Shown: piece by piece, positions 35,835 to 45,734 of the stretch
Layout: each line of letters opens with the position of its first letter
Numbering within the stretch: position 1 is the stretch's first letter
Assembly (NCBI GenBank): GCA_963832365.1
Contig: CAWHUL010000027.1
Location: 196,364-260,363, forward strand
Source of the DNA: CAWBRT01 sp963832365
GTDB taxonomy: Bacteria > Acidobacteriota > Terriglobia > Terriglobales > Acidobacteriaceae
Reading direction: 5' to 3'
Length of the DNA: 64,000 nucleotides
Notes under the pieces: generated by a model
Told to the model about the DNA's origin: nothing
Database searches by the model: none
What the model saw: only the letters and a program-made list of their open reading frames with translations
Program-made: the position numbers and the translations under genes

Positions 35835-37241
35835 ATGCTGAACCCACATGTCACGTCCGCGACCGCCTTGCAACTCGACGGCGCCGTGGAGGCGCTGAAG
35901 TCTCTGCTCGGCTCGCGAGCCAGCACTGCCATGGTGCAGCGCGAACACCACGCCCACGGCGAGTCTTATCATGCGCCCGCAATGCCCGATGCCGTCTGTT
36001 ATCCGCATACGACCGAAGAGGTCAGCGAGATTCTGAAGATCAGCGCCAAGTACAAGGTTCCGGTGATTCCCTTCGGTGGGGGAACCTCGCTCGAAGGCCA
36101 CGTCAATGCCCTGTATGGCGGCATCTCAATCGACCTTCGCGAAATGAACAAGGTGCTCAGGGTCAGCCCGGAAGATCTCGACGTGACCGTTGAGGCGGGC
36201 GTCACGCGTCAACAGCTGAACAAGGTGCTCAACAACACCGGACTCACTTTCTTCATCGATCCGGGTGGCGAGTCGACGCTGGGCGGCATGGCCGCGACTC
36301 GCGCGTCGGGAACGACGACCGTCCGCTACGGCACCATGCGCGACAACGTGCTCGCGCTCACCGTCGTGTTGGCGGACGGCCGCATCATCAAGACCGGCAC
36401 GCGCGCCCGCAAGTCATCAGCGGGATACGATTTGACGCGCCTGTTCGTCGGCTCCGAAGGCACGCTCGGCGTCATTACCGAATTGACCTTGCGTCTGCAC
36501 CCGCTGCCCGAAGCTGTTTCCGCGGCGGTCTGCTCATTCCCGAGCATTGAAAGCGCGGTGAAAACCGTCATTGAAACCATCCAGTTCGGCGCGTCGGTCG
36601 CCCGCATCGAACTGCTCGACGACGCGCAGATGGACGCCATCAACCGGTACTCGAAGACGAACTACCCCGTCGCACCGACATTGTTTTTTGAATTTCACGG
36701 CTCCAGTGACCGCCACGTTAGCGAACAGGCGGAATTCGTGCAGTCGATTGCCGAAGAGCACGGAGCTAGTGGCTTCCAGTGGGCCACCCGTTTGGAAGAC
36801 CGCGACAAACTTTGGGAAGCGCGTCACTCGGCCTACTACGCGACAATTGCACTTCGTCCCGGCTCGAAGGGCTTGGCCACCGATGCGTGCGTGCCCATCT
36901 CACGTCTTGCCGAGTGCATCCTGGAGACACAGCAGGACAATCGCAGCGCACCATTTCCCGCTACGCTGGTGGGCCACGCGGGCGACGGAAATTTTCACTG
37001 CGTCTACGCCTTCGATCCCGAAAATGAAGCGGAACTCGCCGAGGCCAAGCGGTTGGCGGGCCGCATCGCCACTCGCGCGCTCGCCATGGGCGGCACTTGC
37101 ACCGGGGAACACGGCATTGGCTACGGCAAGATGAAATATCTGGAAGCTGAACACGGCCCGGCGGTCGAGGTGATGCGCACTATCAAACGCGCGTTCGACC
37201 CGGACAATCGCATGAACCCCGGAAAGATGGTCGAGATCTGA
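35835..37241 (+). CDS. FAD-linked oxidase, D-lactate/glycolate dehydrogenase type
   Basis: 468 residues of the GlcD/DLD family. The PCMH FAD-binding domain has PVIPFGGGTSLEGHVNA, VEAGVTRQQLNKVL and GGMAATRASGTTTVRYGTM; the C-terminal FAD-oxidase domain has VGHAGDGNFHC and the TCTGEHGIGYGKMKYL signature with RMNPGKM at the end. It oxidises a 2-hydroxy acid, likely D-lactate or glycolate, passing electrons to quinone or cytochrome. GAGCTC at the start is preceded by AAGGAG. No GlcE or GlcF subunits are adjacent, which favours a stand-alone D-lactate dehydrogenase. Confidence 0.9.
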   Translation: MLNPHVTSATALQLDGAVEALKSLLGSRASTAMVQREHHAHGESYHAPAMPDAVCYPHTTEEVSEILKISAKYKVPVIPFGGGTSLEGHVNALYGGISIDLREMNKVLRVSPEDLDVTVEAGVTRQQLNKVLNNTGLTFFIDPGGESTLGGMAATRASGTTTVRYGTMRDNVLALTVVLADGRIIKTGTRARKSSAGYDLTRLFVGSEGTLGVITELTLRLHPLPEAVSAAVCSFPSIESAVKTVIETIQFGASVARIELLDDAQMDAINRYSKTNYPVAPTLFFEFHGSSDRHVSEQAEFVQSIAEEHGASGFQWATRLEDRDKLWEARHSAYYATIALRPGSKGLATDACVPISRLAECILETQQDNRSAPFPATLVGHAGDGNFHCVYAFDPENEAELAEAKRLAGRIATRALAMGGTCTGEHGIGYGKMKYLEAEHGPAVEVMRTIKRAFDPDNRMNPGKMVEI

Positions 37242-37323
37242 GCCAAGTCGCCGGCCCAAGGCGGACACCTCGCGGCCGGCGCGGTAACCAACGTTTGCCG
37301 GGGCGTCGCGACGCGTGAAAGAC

Positions 37324-37737
37324 TCACTCGTCTCCACCCGTGGAGGTCAGGACGAGTTTGCCGTGCTTCACTCCACGCATACTCAGCATGTGATCGGCAA
37401 GATGCTTGATCTCGCCGCTTCGGCCTTTCATGATCACCACTTCCAGGCAGTTGTGCGCATCAAGGTGGACGTGCGTGGCGGCCAGCACGTTGCCATGGTG
37501 GTGGTGCTGAGTCTCCGTCAGCTTGTTGGAGAGATTCGGACGATGGTGGTCGTAAACCATGGAAAGCGTGGCAACGACCGGTTTGTTATCGTTCACCTCT
37601 TCGGCGATCAAGGTTTCGCGAATCAGGTCGCGCAAAGCCTCCGAGCGGTTGCTATATCCGCGCCGGGCAATGACCTTATCGAATTGCTCCAGTAGCTCCC
37701 GTTCAATCGAGACCCCGGTTCGTACCAGTTCCGCCAT
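37324..37737 (-). CDS. nikR: Nickel-responsive regulator NikR
   Basis: 137 residues. The N-terminal ribbon-helix-helix (RTGVSIERELLEQFDKVIA, NRSEALRDLIRE) binds DNA as a dimer. The C-terminal ACT-like domain has the high-affinity nickel ligands in HVHLDAHNCLEV, that is HxHx5C, with an upstream His in HHHHGN. With nickel it binds a long inverted repeat and represses uptake genes. It is divergent from a TonB receptor, and two matching operators lie in between, so it probably represses both genes. Confidence 0.93.
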   Translation of the reverse strand: MAELVRTGVSIERELLEQFDKVIARRGYSNRSEALRDLIRETLIAEEVNDNKPVVATLSMVYDHHRPNLSNKLTETQHHHHGNVLAATHVHLDAHNCLEVVIMKGRSGEIKHLADHMLSMRGVKHGKLVLTSTGGDE

Positions 37738-37895
37738 ACGTCACACTCTCCTTCAGCACGCTTCTTGACCACAGCTCCCGGATACGAACTGCTCCGGCTC
37801 GGGCGCGAGCTCTTCTTGTCGGTGTTGCGCTTCTCTGCAACCCAATTAGACCACCCGGAGGGTGATGCCGGTCACGCTGATGCGTGAAAAAATTG

Positions 37896-37922
37896 GTAGC
37901 ACGATTTTTATACTCGTGTTAC
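37896..37922. promoter_or_regulatory. NikR-type operator 1
   Basis: GTAGCACGA, nine bases, TCGTGTTAC: a 27-bp interrupted palindrome, with half-sites GTA...TAC spaced as in E. coli NikR sites (hexamers 15 bases apart). The central TATACT (37909) could be a -10 box, so binding would block transcription. Confidence 0.75.
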
Positions 37923-37929
37923 AACCCTG

Positions 37930-37956
37930 GTAGCACGACTTCCATAATCATGTTAC
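37930..37956. promoter_or_regulatory. NikR-type operator 2
   Basis: GTAGCACGA, nine bases, TCATGTTAC: the same 27-bp palindrome as site 1 with one changed base in the right arm. Its centre is 34 bases from that of site 1, close to three helical turns, so two NikR tetramers could bind the same face. Confidence 0.75.
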
Positions 37957-38078
37957 GACCTGGCTTCCGATTTCGAAAATCCCGTTGCGCCGAATCTGTC
38001 TTTCTCAGTTCGCAGTGGCCTTCCGGATCAGCTTTTGAATTCCGGTGCGCTGCGCGTCCGCAGGAGGTTGGTGCTGCA

Positions 38079-40464
38079 ATGAAATGGAAATGTGTGCTGT
38101 TCTTATTGCTTCTTGTTCCCAGCCTTCTATTTGCCCAAGGAATCGCTCAGCTATCAGGAACTGTCGTTGACACGTCTGGCGCGGTGATTGCCGGGGCTAC
38201 CGTGCAGGTTCGAAGCGCGAACGGTACTGTACAAATAACGACACAGTCGGACACGAACGGCTCCTTCATTATTTCTGGACTCTCGGCAGGTAATTATCGA
38301 CTCGTGGTATCTAATCCCGGTTTTGAAACCAAAGAAATCCCCGTCACCATAGGGACCACCGAGGCGCCGGCCCCGCTGCGCATCTCTCTGGCAGTGGGCT
38401 CCGTGAGCACCACCATAAACGTGCAGGGCCGGGAGGATGACCTCATCGGAATTGCCGATTCCGCCACCCAGGGAACGGTGGGCGCAACGGAAATCCAAGA
38501 TCGTCCGATTCTTCGTTCGGGAGAAGTTTTGGAGACGGTTCCCGGTGTCATCATCACTCAACACGCCGGCGGCGGCAAGGCCAACCAATATTTTCTTCGC
38601 GGCTTCAATCTCGACCACGGCACAGATTTCGCCATTTTCCTCGACGGTATGCCGCTTAACCTGCCGTCGCACGCGCACGGCGAGGGGTACTCGGACATGA
38701 ACACCGTCATCCCGGAGTTTGTGGAGCGGGTGGATTACCAGAAAGGTCCTTATTACGCCGATGTCGGCAACTATGGCTCGGCTGGATCGGCCCATGTGGT
38801 GTTTTTCAAGACGCTGCCCAAGAACTTCTTCAAGGTCGAAGGCGGCATGTATGGCTATGGGCGGGCCGTTTTCGGCGTATCGCAAAAGCTCGGTTCGGGC
38901 AGTTTGCTGTACGGCGGAGAAGTGTATCACGATGACGGCCCATGGACGCATCCGGATGATTATTACAAATTCAACGGCCTTCTAACCTACAGCCAGGGCG
39001 GAGACGCCAATGGTTTCAGCATCACGGCCCGCGGTTACCATGGAAAATGGAACTCGAGCGATCAAATCGCCGATAACGCCGTGCCCCTCGTTGGTTTCTT
39101 CGGCACACTGAACCCGACTGACGGTGGCAATTCACAGCGTTATAGCTTGCAGGCTGAATGGCATCGCCAAGGCGCAAATTCCGAGACGAAAATCATGGCC
39201 TACGGGTTTTATTATGATCTCGATTTATTTTCTGATTTCACTTACTTCCTGACGGACCCCATTCGCGGCGACCAGTTCGAACAGAAGGACAGGCGCTGGG
39301 TGGCTGGGCTGGACGCACGCCACACGATTTTCAGCCAATGGTTCGGCCGCAAGGTGGAAAATACGTTCGGCCTGCAGGTCCGCAACGATTGGATCAACAA
39401 CGGCCTTTACCAGACGGAAAATCGCGTGCGCGTGGACAAAACCGATTCCGCCACCGGCAACACTTTGCCCGCGACCACGCAAGCGGATCGCTTTACGGAC
39501 ACGCAAGTAGGTTTTTATGCGGAAAATAAAATCCAGTGGGCGGAAAAATTCCGCACGGTCGCGGCCCTGCGCGGCGACGTGGAACACGTCGACGTCACCA
39601 GCCTGGTTACCCCGGCCAATTCCGGCACGGCCACCAAGGTGCTGCCCAGCCCAAAATTAAGTTTGATTTTCGGCCCGTGGTCCAATACTGAGTTCTATGT
39701 ACAGGGCGGATTCGGTTTTCACAGCAACGACGGGCGTGGCGCAACGCAAACGGTGCAACCGGTTTCGGCGGACAATCCTTACCCCAATACGCCCACCTCG
39801 AGAATTCCCGCCCTGGTCCCAACCAAAGGCGCGGAAATCGGCGTGCGCACTCTGGCCGTCCCGCATCTGCAAAGCACCCTTTCGCTCTGGTATCTCCACA
39901 GTGATTCCGAACTGCAGCAGTCTGGCGACACCGGAGGCACGGTTGCTTCAACACAGCCGAGCAACCGCTACGGCGTCGAATGGGCGAACTACTACACGCC
40001 ACTGGAACATTTGGCTTTTGATTTTGACCTCGCGGACTCCCGCGCCCTTTTTACCACAATAGATGGAGATGATGCGGCGCCGGGCAGTCCAGGTGGCAGG
40101 CGTGTGCCCGAAGCGGTTGGGTTGGTGATTTCCTCGGGCATCACACTGCACCATCTCAAAGGCTTTTACGGGGAGTTTGCGCCTGCGCTACTTTGGCCCG
40201 CGCGATTTGACGTCCGACGGAATTTATCGCTCAAGGGCAACGGCGTTGCTCAACGCGGAGGTCGGTTATCAAATTAACAAGACATGGCGCGTTTCGGCCG
40301 AATTTTTGAATTTGCTTAACCGCCGCGATCACGACATTGACTACGCCTATGCCTCCCGAATAACGCCAACAGCCACGCCGGCATTCACAGACGTTTTCCA
40401 CCCCGTCGAACCGTTTCAGGTGCGATTCGGGTTACATTACATGTTGGGTTCGAATAAGTTATGA
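38079..40464 (+). pseudogene. TonB-dependent receptor, probable nickel importer, frame break near the C-terminus
   Basis: Outer-membrane receptor of about 794 residues. The ATG at 38079 has GCAGGAGG upstream and starts a signal peptide (MKWKCVLFLLLLVPSLLFAQ). Then come a carboxypeptidase-regulatory-like domain (LSGTVVDTSGAVIAGATVQV, about 25-110), a plug (RSGEVLETVPGVII, YFLRGFNLDHGTD, the His-rich LPSHAHGEGYSDMN) and a beta barrel. The last part is in another frame (LRLRYFGPRDLTSDGIYRSR to LHYMLGSNKL); removing a T at 40176-40178 restores it. The break falls before the final strands needed for barrel closure. Control by NikR makes nickel or a nickel chelate the likely substrate. The frame also runs upstream to 37884, but that would place the operators inside the gene. 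Confidence 0.85.
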
Positions 40465-40561
40465 AAAAGAAGTTTCGACTAATTGATTCACTGTTCAACC
40501 TGTGCGGAGGGCCGCAGATTCATAGGAGGACACGCACCACGCGGGGTCGGAAGATTGATCT

Positions 40562-40597
40562 GGGATCACCAGAGCTCTCACCCGCTCTGGTGATCCC
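40562..40597. terminator. Strong hairpin terminator between convergent genes
   Basis: GGGATCACCAGAGC pairs perfectly with GCTCTGGTGATCCC over 14 bp with an eight-base loop, then GTTTCG. The T tract is weak, but the stem is the strongest in the area and serves both convergent genes. Confidence 0.7.
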
Positions 40598-40629
40598 GTT
40601 TCGCAAACCAGATGTGGACTGACTCAGAG

Positions 40630-41820
40630 TCAGACCTTCAACTGGCCTTGAATGAACTGTCTTGCCTTCTTGTCAGTGTTTTCGTTCACCTCGACCACCG
40701 AGAGTTTGAAGTCCTGCTGACGGTTAAGCCGCATGTAGTTCACGATCGCCGGATGCCTGTAGATATCGCCTGGCTGGAAGACCGGCATTTCCGGCACTGC
40801 ACTTTCCGGCAGGTTCCACACATATTTCAGGAAGCCGCGGTTGCGAGCTGTCCGATTCTTCTGCACATCCCACAGCGTTCCCGGCCCAATGCTGGTATCG
40901 GCGGCATCCTTCGGCGTCATCGTCGCGCGCGCGTACTCCAGGAATGCATAAGCGTAGATCTCATGCGCCAGCAGGTTTTCCGAAGCAAAAATAGGAGCCG
41001 ATTCCGGTTCGACGACATAACCGGCATCAGGCCCAATCAGCGTCATGACCGAACGGCCTGACGTGACTGTCAATCTCAGCTTCGACTTGATCTGCGGGAC
41101 TTCATTGATCTCCTCATACATCGGATAGTAGTCCGCGCCGCCCTGGTGGAACACCCTGCGGCTGTCCTCCCTCAGGAAGCCGACACCGATCTTCATGCCT
41201 GACGTAAGGTCGGCGAAGCCATGCGAACCAAGGCGCGGCAAATAGATGATGTGATCGACCTCGTTCACGAATGAGGTAATCAGCATCGGTTGCTTCCAGT
41301 GGTTTTCGCCAACCGGCGAGGTCTCGATGTACGCCCCGTAGCCGCGCTCCTCGAAGAAAACCGGGGACGCGCCGTTCCTCTCGGTAATGGCCAAGAGGCC
41401 CGAGGCCTGGGCGAATGCCCGCGAAGTACCTCTTACCTGTCCCTGCGCCGTCCAGAATACGTTGCGAACGCCAGATTGATCGCCAACATAAACCTTCGTC
41501 GCGCCATGCTCCTTCAATACCTTGAGCAAACAATCCAGCGCCCAAGGGTCGGAGGTTGCAGGAAAGGGATTACCAGAGTTCAAGGCCAGTTTTACAAGAA
41601 CTCTGTCGCCTTTCTTCAGCCACGAAAAATCCGTGGATTTTTCAATCATCCTCTTGAACAACGTGTAGGATGTGTCCCCTTTGGGCAACCAGGCCGCGCT
41701 CAGTTGCGCGTTCTTGACCGGTGCCGCCACCTTCTTATTGTCTAAAGCGAAGCTTACGCCGCCCAGAAGCGCCATAGACGACATGCTGCCAACAGTCCAC
41801 AAGAAATCTCGACGGTCCAT
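40630..41820 (-). CDS. Exported DUF362-family protein
   Basis: 396 residues from the ATG at 41820, preceded by a GGGGGC run. The N-terminus is a Tat signal (MDRRDFLWTVGSMSSMALLGG). DUF362 segments are KGDRVLVKLALNSGNPFPAT, LKEHGATKVYVGDQSGV, VDHIIYLPRLGSHGF and SGMKIGVGFLREDSR. DUF362 proteins are often linked to iron-sulfur proteins, but no ferredoxin Cys cluster is present here. Function unknown. It is convergent with the TonB receptor. Confidence 0.8.
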   Translation of the reverse strand: MDRRDFLWTVGSMSSMALLGGVSFALDNKKVAAPVKNAQLSAAWLPKGDTSYTLFKRMIEKSTDFSWLKKGDRVLVKLALNSGNPFPATSDPWALDCLLKVLKEHGATKVYVGDQSGVRNVFWTAQGQVRGTSRAFAQASGLLAITERNGASPVFFEERGYGAYIETSPVGENHWKQPMLITSFVNEVDHIIYLPRLGSHGFADLTSGMKIGVGFLREDSRRVFHQGGADYYPMYEEINEVPQIKSKLRLTVTSGRSVMTLIGPDAGYVVEPESAPIFASENLLAHEIYAYAFLEYARATMTPKDAADTSIGPGTLWDVQKNRTARNRGFLKYVWNLPESAVPEMPVFQPGDIYRHPAIVNYMRLNRQQDFKLSVVEVNENTDKKARQFIQGQLKV

Positions 41821-42311
41821 ATATTTGTGCCCCCTTGCGATTTGCCTCGTGCATGTTTCGTGAAAACCGGAGTCGATGTCATTTTTCACTTGCCGGCGTC
41901 CCAAGTCAATGAAATTGAGACGCACCTTCATTTCCTCAATAGACTCGATTCCGCTTGTGACGGTGATTACGGTGCAGACGGTACTTCGCCCACAACCGGC
42001 GATTTCGAGCGAATGTCGTGGAGTTGTCCAGGATTAGCCGGTTAGTGGGGAAACTCGACGATTCCCAACTCCCTGGCGGCATTCTTTCTCAGGACGTCAA
42101 TTTCGGAATTGGCAGGCCAGGCAGGCAATCGCCCACCAACCGTGTGGAGCTCGTTGCTAGTGCCGTTTTCCTCAGCTTGGCAAATAGTTCCGGTTTGGGC
42201 CTGCAACATACCAGGACAACTTTCAATCAAAAAGCTACTGCTCAAGCCAATAGAACGCGAACACCTGCCGATAGTCTGTTATGAAGGAGGTGCATGATCT
42301 AGGAGTTAGCC
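41821..42311. other. Intergenic region with no gene supported
   Basis: About 490 bases upstream of the DUF362 gene. Overlapping open frames exist on both strands but none has a recognisable product or convincing ribosome site. Confidence 0.45.
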
Positions 42312-42467
42312 ATGCAAACATATTCCGAAGTGACATTATTAAACGCTCCGTTGCCAAACATCATGTCACCGTCACCTGAGCTCCAGCCAGAAATGGAGTT
42401 GGAGTTCTCCCCGCTCACGTTGATTCTGTTGATGGACAATAGCTGGCCGAACGACTGGCACAGCTAG
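42312..42467 (+). CDS. Small hypothetical protein, 51 residues
   Basis: MQTYSEVTLLNAPLPNIM and on to SWPNDWHS, with TAGGAG nine bases before the ATG. It is acidic in the middle (LQPEMELEF) and Pro-rich. After the stop a second frame (LAERLAQLAPQQSDVLGTLA and on) stays open to about 42618, so this may be the start of a frameshifted gene. I do not recognise a family. The rest of the stretch to 42641 holds nothing else I can name. Confidence 0.35.
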   Translation: MQTYSEVTLLNAPLPNIMSPSPELQPEMELEFSPLTLILLMDNSWPNDWHS

Positions 42468-42641
42468 CGCCGCAGCAATCTGACGTACTGGGAACTCTCG
42501 CCAGCGAGGTCGCGCTTTTCATGCCTCTGCACGGCAAGCCGACCACGGTGGTTCGGTTCGCCAAAGGCCTAGCCTTGCGCTTCGCGCCTCGTGCGTGGCA
42601 TCGTCGGTCGGATATTTGAGGTCCGGAGTTCTCCTCGACCC

Positions 42642-44528
42642 TTATCGTAGATCGTCTAGACTAAGCAAAACCGAGAGTTTCATCCCCGGAGCAAGGGGAG
42701 GCACATCGACGTGACCGGCATCGATGGCCATATCGCTCACGGTCGCAGGAAAGCGATGCTCGTCTCCTGGTTGCTGGAAGGTAATAGAGCCCGAGCACCG
42801 ATATCGCGGAGACATCGATTTCTCGGAAGGTTCAGCCGCATGTGGAATTTTCAGCTCCTCAGAACTTGTCGTACTACTCGGGGGGTCTATCTGATGAATT
42901 GGCGATGAGATCTTCGGTCGACCGCGGAGAAAATCATCTCCGAAAATTCGCGGAATCACTCGTCCCCAAATGAGCTTCCCACTGTCAACCAGTTGCAGGC
43001 CAATTTGATTCTGCGCTGACGTATCTTCTGCTCCGACCCAAGCCACCCGGTACCTCGCTTTGCTGATCGCGTGTTGAATACCGACGATACAGCCTTTTTG
43101 AAGCGGACCCGTGACTCCTTCCAGTCGAGCGCCCGTGGTCGTTATATCGATCGTCATAGCTTCATGCTCAAAAAGCTCGCCATTAACGTCCATCCCCCAT
43201 ATGCGAACGGGGAGAACCAAATGTAAGCGTTGTTCGCGTCTCATTCCTTGCCTAACGTCAAGTTCCGAGTGCAGCATAACCCGGTTCCGGCCACTGTCTT
43301 TGGCTTCGTAAAGTGCAACGTCGGCAGCCGCAAGCAGATCAGATTTGGACTGCGCGTCCCGTGGAAATGACGCCACGCCAAGACTAATAGTCAGTCGTGC
43401 GAGCTGCGATGATGAATTTACAGCAAAACCGGTGCTCTCGATGTCCTCGCGTAAGCGTTGAGCTACGTGATCTGCGCCCACCAAGTTGGTGTCAGGGAGA
43501 ATAATGATGAACTCCTCGCCTCCATATCGTGCCACCGTATCAATCTCGCGCCTGCCATTCATCAAACGCGAGGCGATCTCCCGCAATATTCTGTCTCCCG
43601 CCTGGTGACCGTAACTGTCGTTGACTAGCTTAAAATGATCAACATCAATGAGCACCACGGATAATGGACTGCCGTTGCGCTCAGCGCGCTTGATTTCACG
43701 ATCGAGTCGCTCCTCAAAATATCTGCGCGTTTTCAGCCCAGTTAAAAAGTCAGTGAAGGCCAACTCGATCAGCGCCTCGTTAGCGTGCTCCTGCTGGAAT
43801 AGCTTTTCCGACAACAAAGACAGCATCCATAGGAAGTGGGCATCTTCTTCCGTGAAACGATTGGGAGCCGTGCGGAACAACTGCAGAACGCCAAGAATCC
43901 GCGAGTCTACAAACAGCGGAATTGCCAACAAGGATTGCGCTCCAACCTCGGCCAACAGCAGATCCGCCTCGGGATTAGAACCGCATGGAATCAACACTGG
44001 TCCCTGGCACACCCTAACCCAATCGTTGACGAGATTGCATCGTTCCAGAGTCTCCGGCCCAGAAGGCATATCTAGATGGCGGGTCAGCCGCAAGTGGAGC
44101 TGTTTCTGCTCCTTTTCCCAGAAAAAGGCCAAGCCGCCATCGTACGGAACAATCTCACGAGCCAGATCACAAAATAAACTTAAGGCCTGTTCCAGCTCTA
44201 GCTTAAGCCCGGCAAGCATACCCGTCCTTATGAGAACGTTAACCGCTTGCCAACGACTGTCCAGTGTTTCGTGGCTAAATTCAGAGAACGCCTTGACCAC
44301 GCATTCGTCAGGAAGCATGGACTCTGCCATTAGAAATTTAGCAGACTTACCACCTCGCACGTCACTTGCGTCTTGCGCCGTCGGGCGCGCACCTACCGGT
44401 GCTCCGCTTCCCGCGGATGAAGGCTTAAGCACGCCATCCTCTCCGTCACCGCTAGAGATGGAGAGGCAGCGTTCGGTCGGAGCAGAAAAGCGAAACTCAG
44501 GGATCATGCCCAACACGGGAAGCTCCAT
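42642..44528 (-). CDS. Diguanylate cyclase with GAF, GGDEF and PilZ domains
   Basis: 628 residues. A GAF-type sensor domain (about 105-255) has PYDGGLAFFWEKEQKQLHL and LLAIPLFVDSRILGVLQLFR. The GGDEF domain has GGEEF at 335-339 with the inhibitory RxxD site (REID) five residues before it, so an active, product-inhibited cyclase is likely. After it comes a PilZ-like domain (RREQRLHLVLPVRIWG, DITTTGARLEG) and the first half of another (RYRCSGSITF, VSDMAIDAGHVDVP) that ends abruptly. The protein would make c-di-GMP and also bind it. The true start is uncertain, and the C-terminus seems cut short. Confidence 0.87.
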   Translation of the reverse strand: MELPVLGMIPEFRFSAPTERCLSISSGDGEDGVLKPSSAGSGAPVGARPTAQDASDVRGGKSAKFLMAESMLPDECVVKAFSEFSHETLDSRWQAVNVLIRTGMLAGLKLELEQALSLFCDLAREIVPYDGGLAFFWEKEQKQLHLRLTRHLDMPSGPETLERCNLVNDWVRVCQGPVLIPCGSNPEADLLLAEVGAQSLLAIPLFVDSRILGVLQLFRTAPNRFTEEDAHFLWMLSLLSEKLFQQEHANEALIELAFTDFLTGLKTRRYFEERLDREIKRAERNGSPLSVVLIDVDHFKLVNDSYGHQAGDRILREIASRLMNGRREIDTVARYGGEEFIIILPDTNLVGADHVAQRLREDIESTGFAVNSSSQLARLTISLGVASFPRDAQSKSDLLAAADVALYEAKDSGRNRVMLHSELDVRQGMRREQRLHLVLPVRIWGMDVNGELFEHEAMTIDITTTGARLEGVTGPLQKGCIVGIQHAISKARYRVAWVGAEDTSAQNQIGLQLVDSGKLIWGRVIPRIFGDDFLRGRPKISSPIHQIDPPSSTTSSEELKIPHAAEPSEKSMSPRYRCSGSITFQQPGDEHRFPATVSDMAIDAGHVDVPPLAPGMKLSVLLSLDDLR

Positions 44529-45003
44529 AAACAGTTACGTTCTAGCCGCGAGGCACGCCATAAATATCCCCCGCCGAGTCACAACACTCCTTTGCCTCGC
44601 TGTCATGACCAAAACGCTAACTAGACACTAAATCCATTGCAATCTTCGCTCCAAACAGTCAAGTCCCTAGGGAATATCCTGCTGCAAAAGCCCCACCGGC
44701 TTGTATCGCCATCCCATCCCTCGCTCAGGTTGAGTGTAACAACCGGGAGTCTTCCTCACTTCCGTGAGGTTGACCGGTGGTTTGACCTCAACGCGCCAGC
44801 GCTTAAAGCTGAGGGTGCAAAGCGTTGCATGTTAAATGGGAATTTTATTTTCTGTTTCTGACTAATGAGATTAGGCCAGAATTTCATTTTTGGCTCGAAA
44901 ACGATCGCCATTGACCCCTCATTTCCTGCTGGATACACCTGTCATAATAAATTTTTCCGATTGCCCGTTGATGGATATACTTTGCAGCACAGGAACTACC
45001 ATC
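44529..45003. other. Intergenic region between the cyclase and the PilZ protein
   Basis: About 475 bases with divergent promoters expected on both sides. I see no repeat, RNA or gene worth naming in it. Confidence 0.4.
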
Positions 45004-45354
45004 ATGTATGACAACAGTGAGATACGTGGCTTAAGAGTTCTTGTCCATCAACCAATTCATCTGAACTTGAACGGCAAGACTGCGGTCGTCCTCAATCTCA
45101 GCGAAGAAGGCATTGGAATACAAGCGCTCGATGCCCTTCGGCTTGGGGACTCATTTGCCATCACCTTCCCGCTACTCGATTTGCAGAATCACCACGCAAG
45201 CGCAGCCTCGCTCGTGCAAGCTTCTGGCAAAGTCGTATGGTCTGATGAGTCAGGTCGCGCTGGTCTAAAGTTTGTGGAATTGCCAGAATTCGACCGCTTC
45301 CGCTTGAAGCGCTGGATACAAGAACAACAGCGACTTCGAGAAAGTTCCAACTAA
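45004..45354 (+). CDS. PilZ-domain protein
   Basis: 116 residues from the ATG at 45004 (MYDNSEIRGLRVLVHQPI); an upstream in-frame extension to 44890 is unlike the family. The PilZ barrel is visible as HLNLNGKTAVVLNLSEEGIGIQALD, GDSFAITFPL, VQASGKVVWSDESGRAGLKF. The N-terminal RxxxR motif needed for c-di-GMP binding is not evident and NxSxxG is present as NLSEEG. It may bind ligand weakly or act as a protein-interaction barrel. It is divergent from the GGDEF-PilZ gene. Confidence 0.7.
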   Translation: MYDNSEIRGLRVLVHQPIHLNLNGKTAVVLNLSEEGIGIQALDALRLGDSFAITFPLLDLQNHHASAASLVQASGKVVWSDESGRAGLKFVELPEFDRFRLKRWIQEQQRLRESSN

Positions 45355-45734
45355 GTCTTTGCCCGCATAATATGGGTTCATTTGTGTGATGCCGCCAGCG
45401 TTAGTACTAACGGCGAGCTAGCACAGCTAGAATCAGCCATGGAATCGGCTTTCAGCGGTTAATGGCAACTGTTTGCCTACGCTTTGGGAAATTATTTAGA
45501 GTCATGACCGGGGTTTTGCCCCGCCAAGCTCAATCTGGATTCTTGTGCGAGGCAAATGCCACTCCTCCAGGACGCACGGCAAAGCGAATACCAGTCGCTA
45601 CGTTACCGCTTTTTTGCGTTGCGCTGGCGGGACGGGAAGCAAATGATTTTCCTCTTAGATCCGCCTGGCACAGCAAGCTGACACCAGAGTGGTGGAACTT
45701 GCACTTCGCTGCAGGTGAGAGCAAGCTTCTTCAT

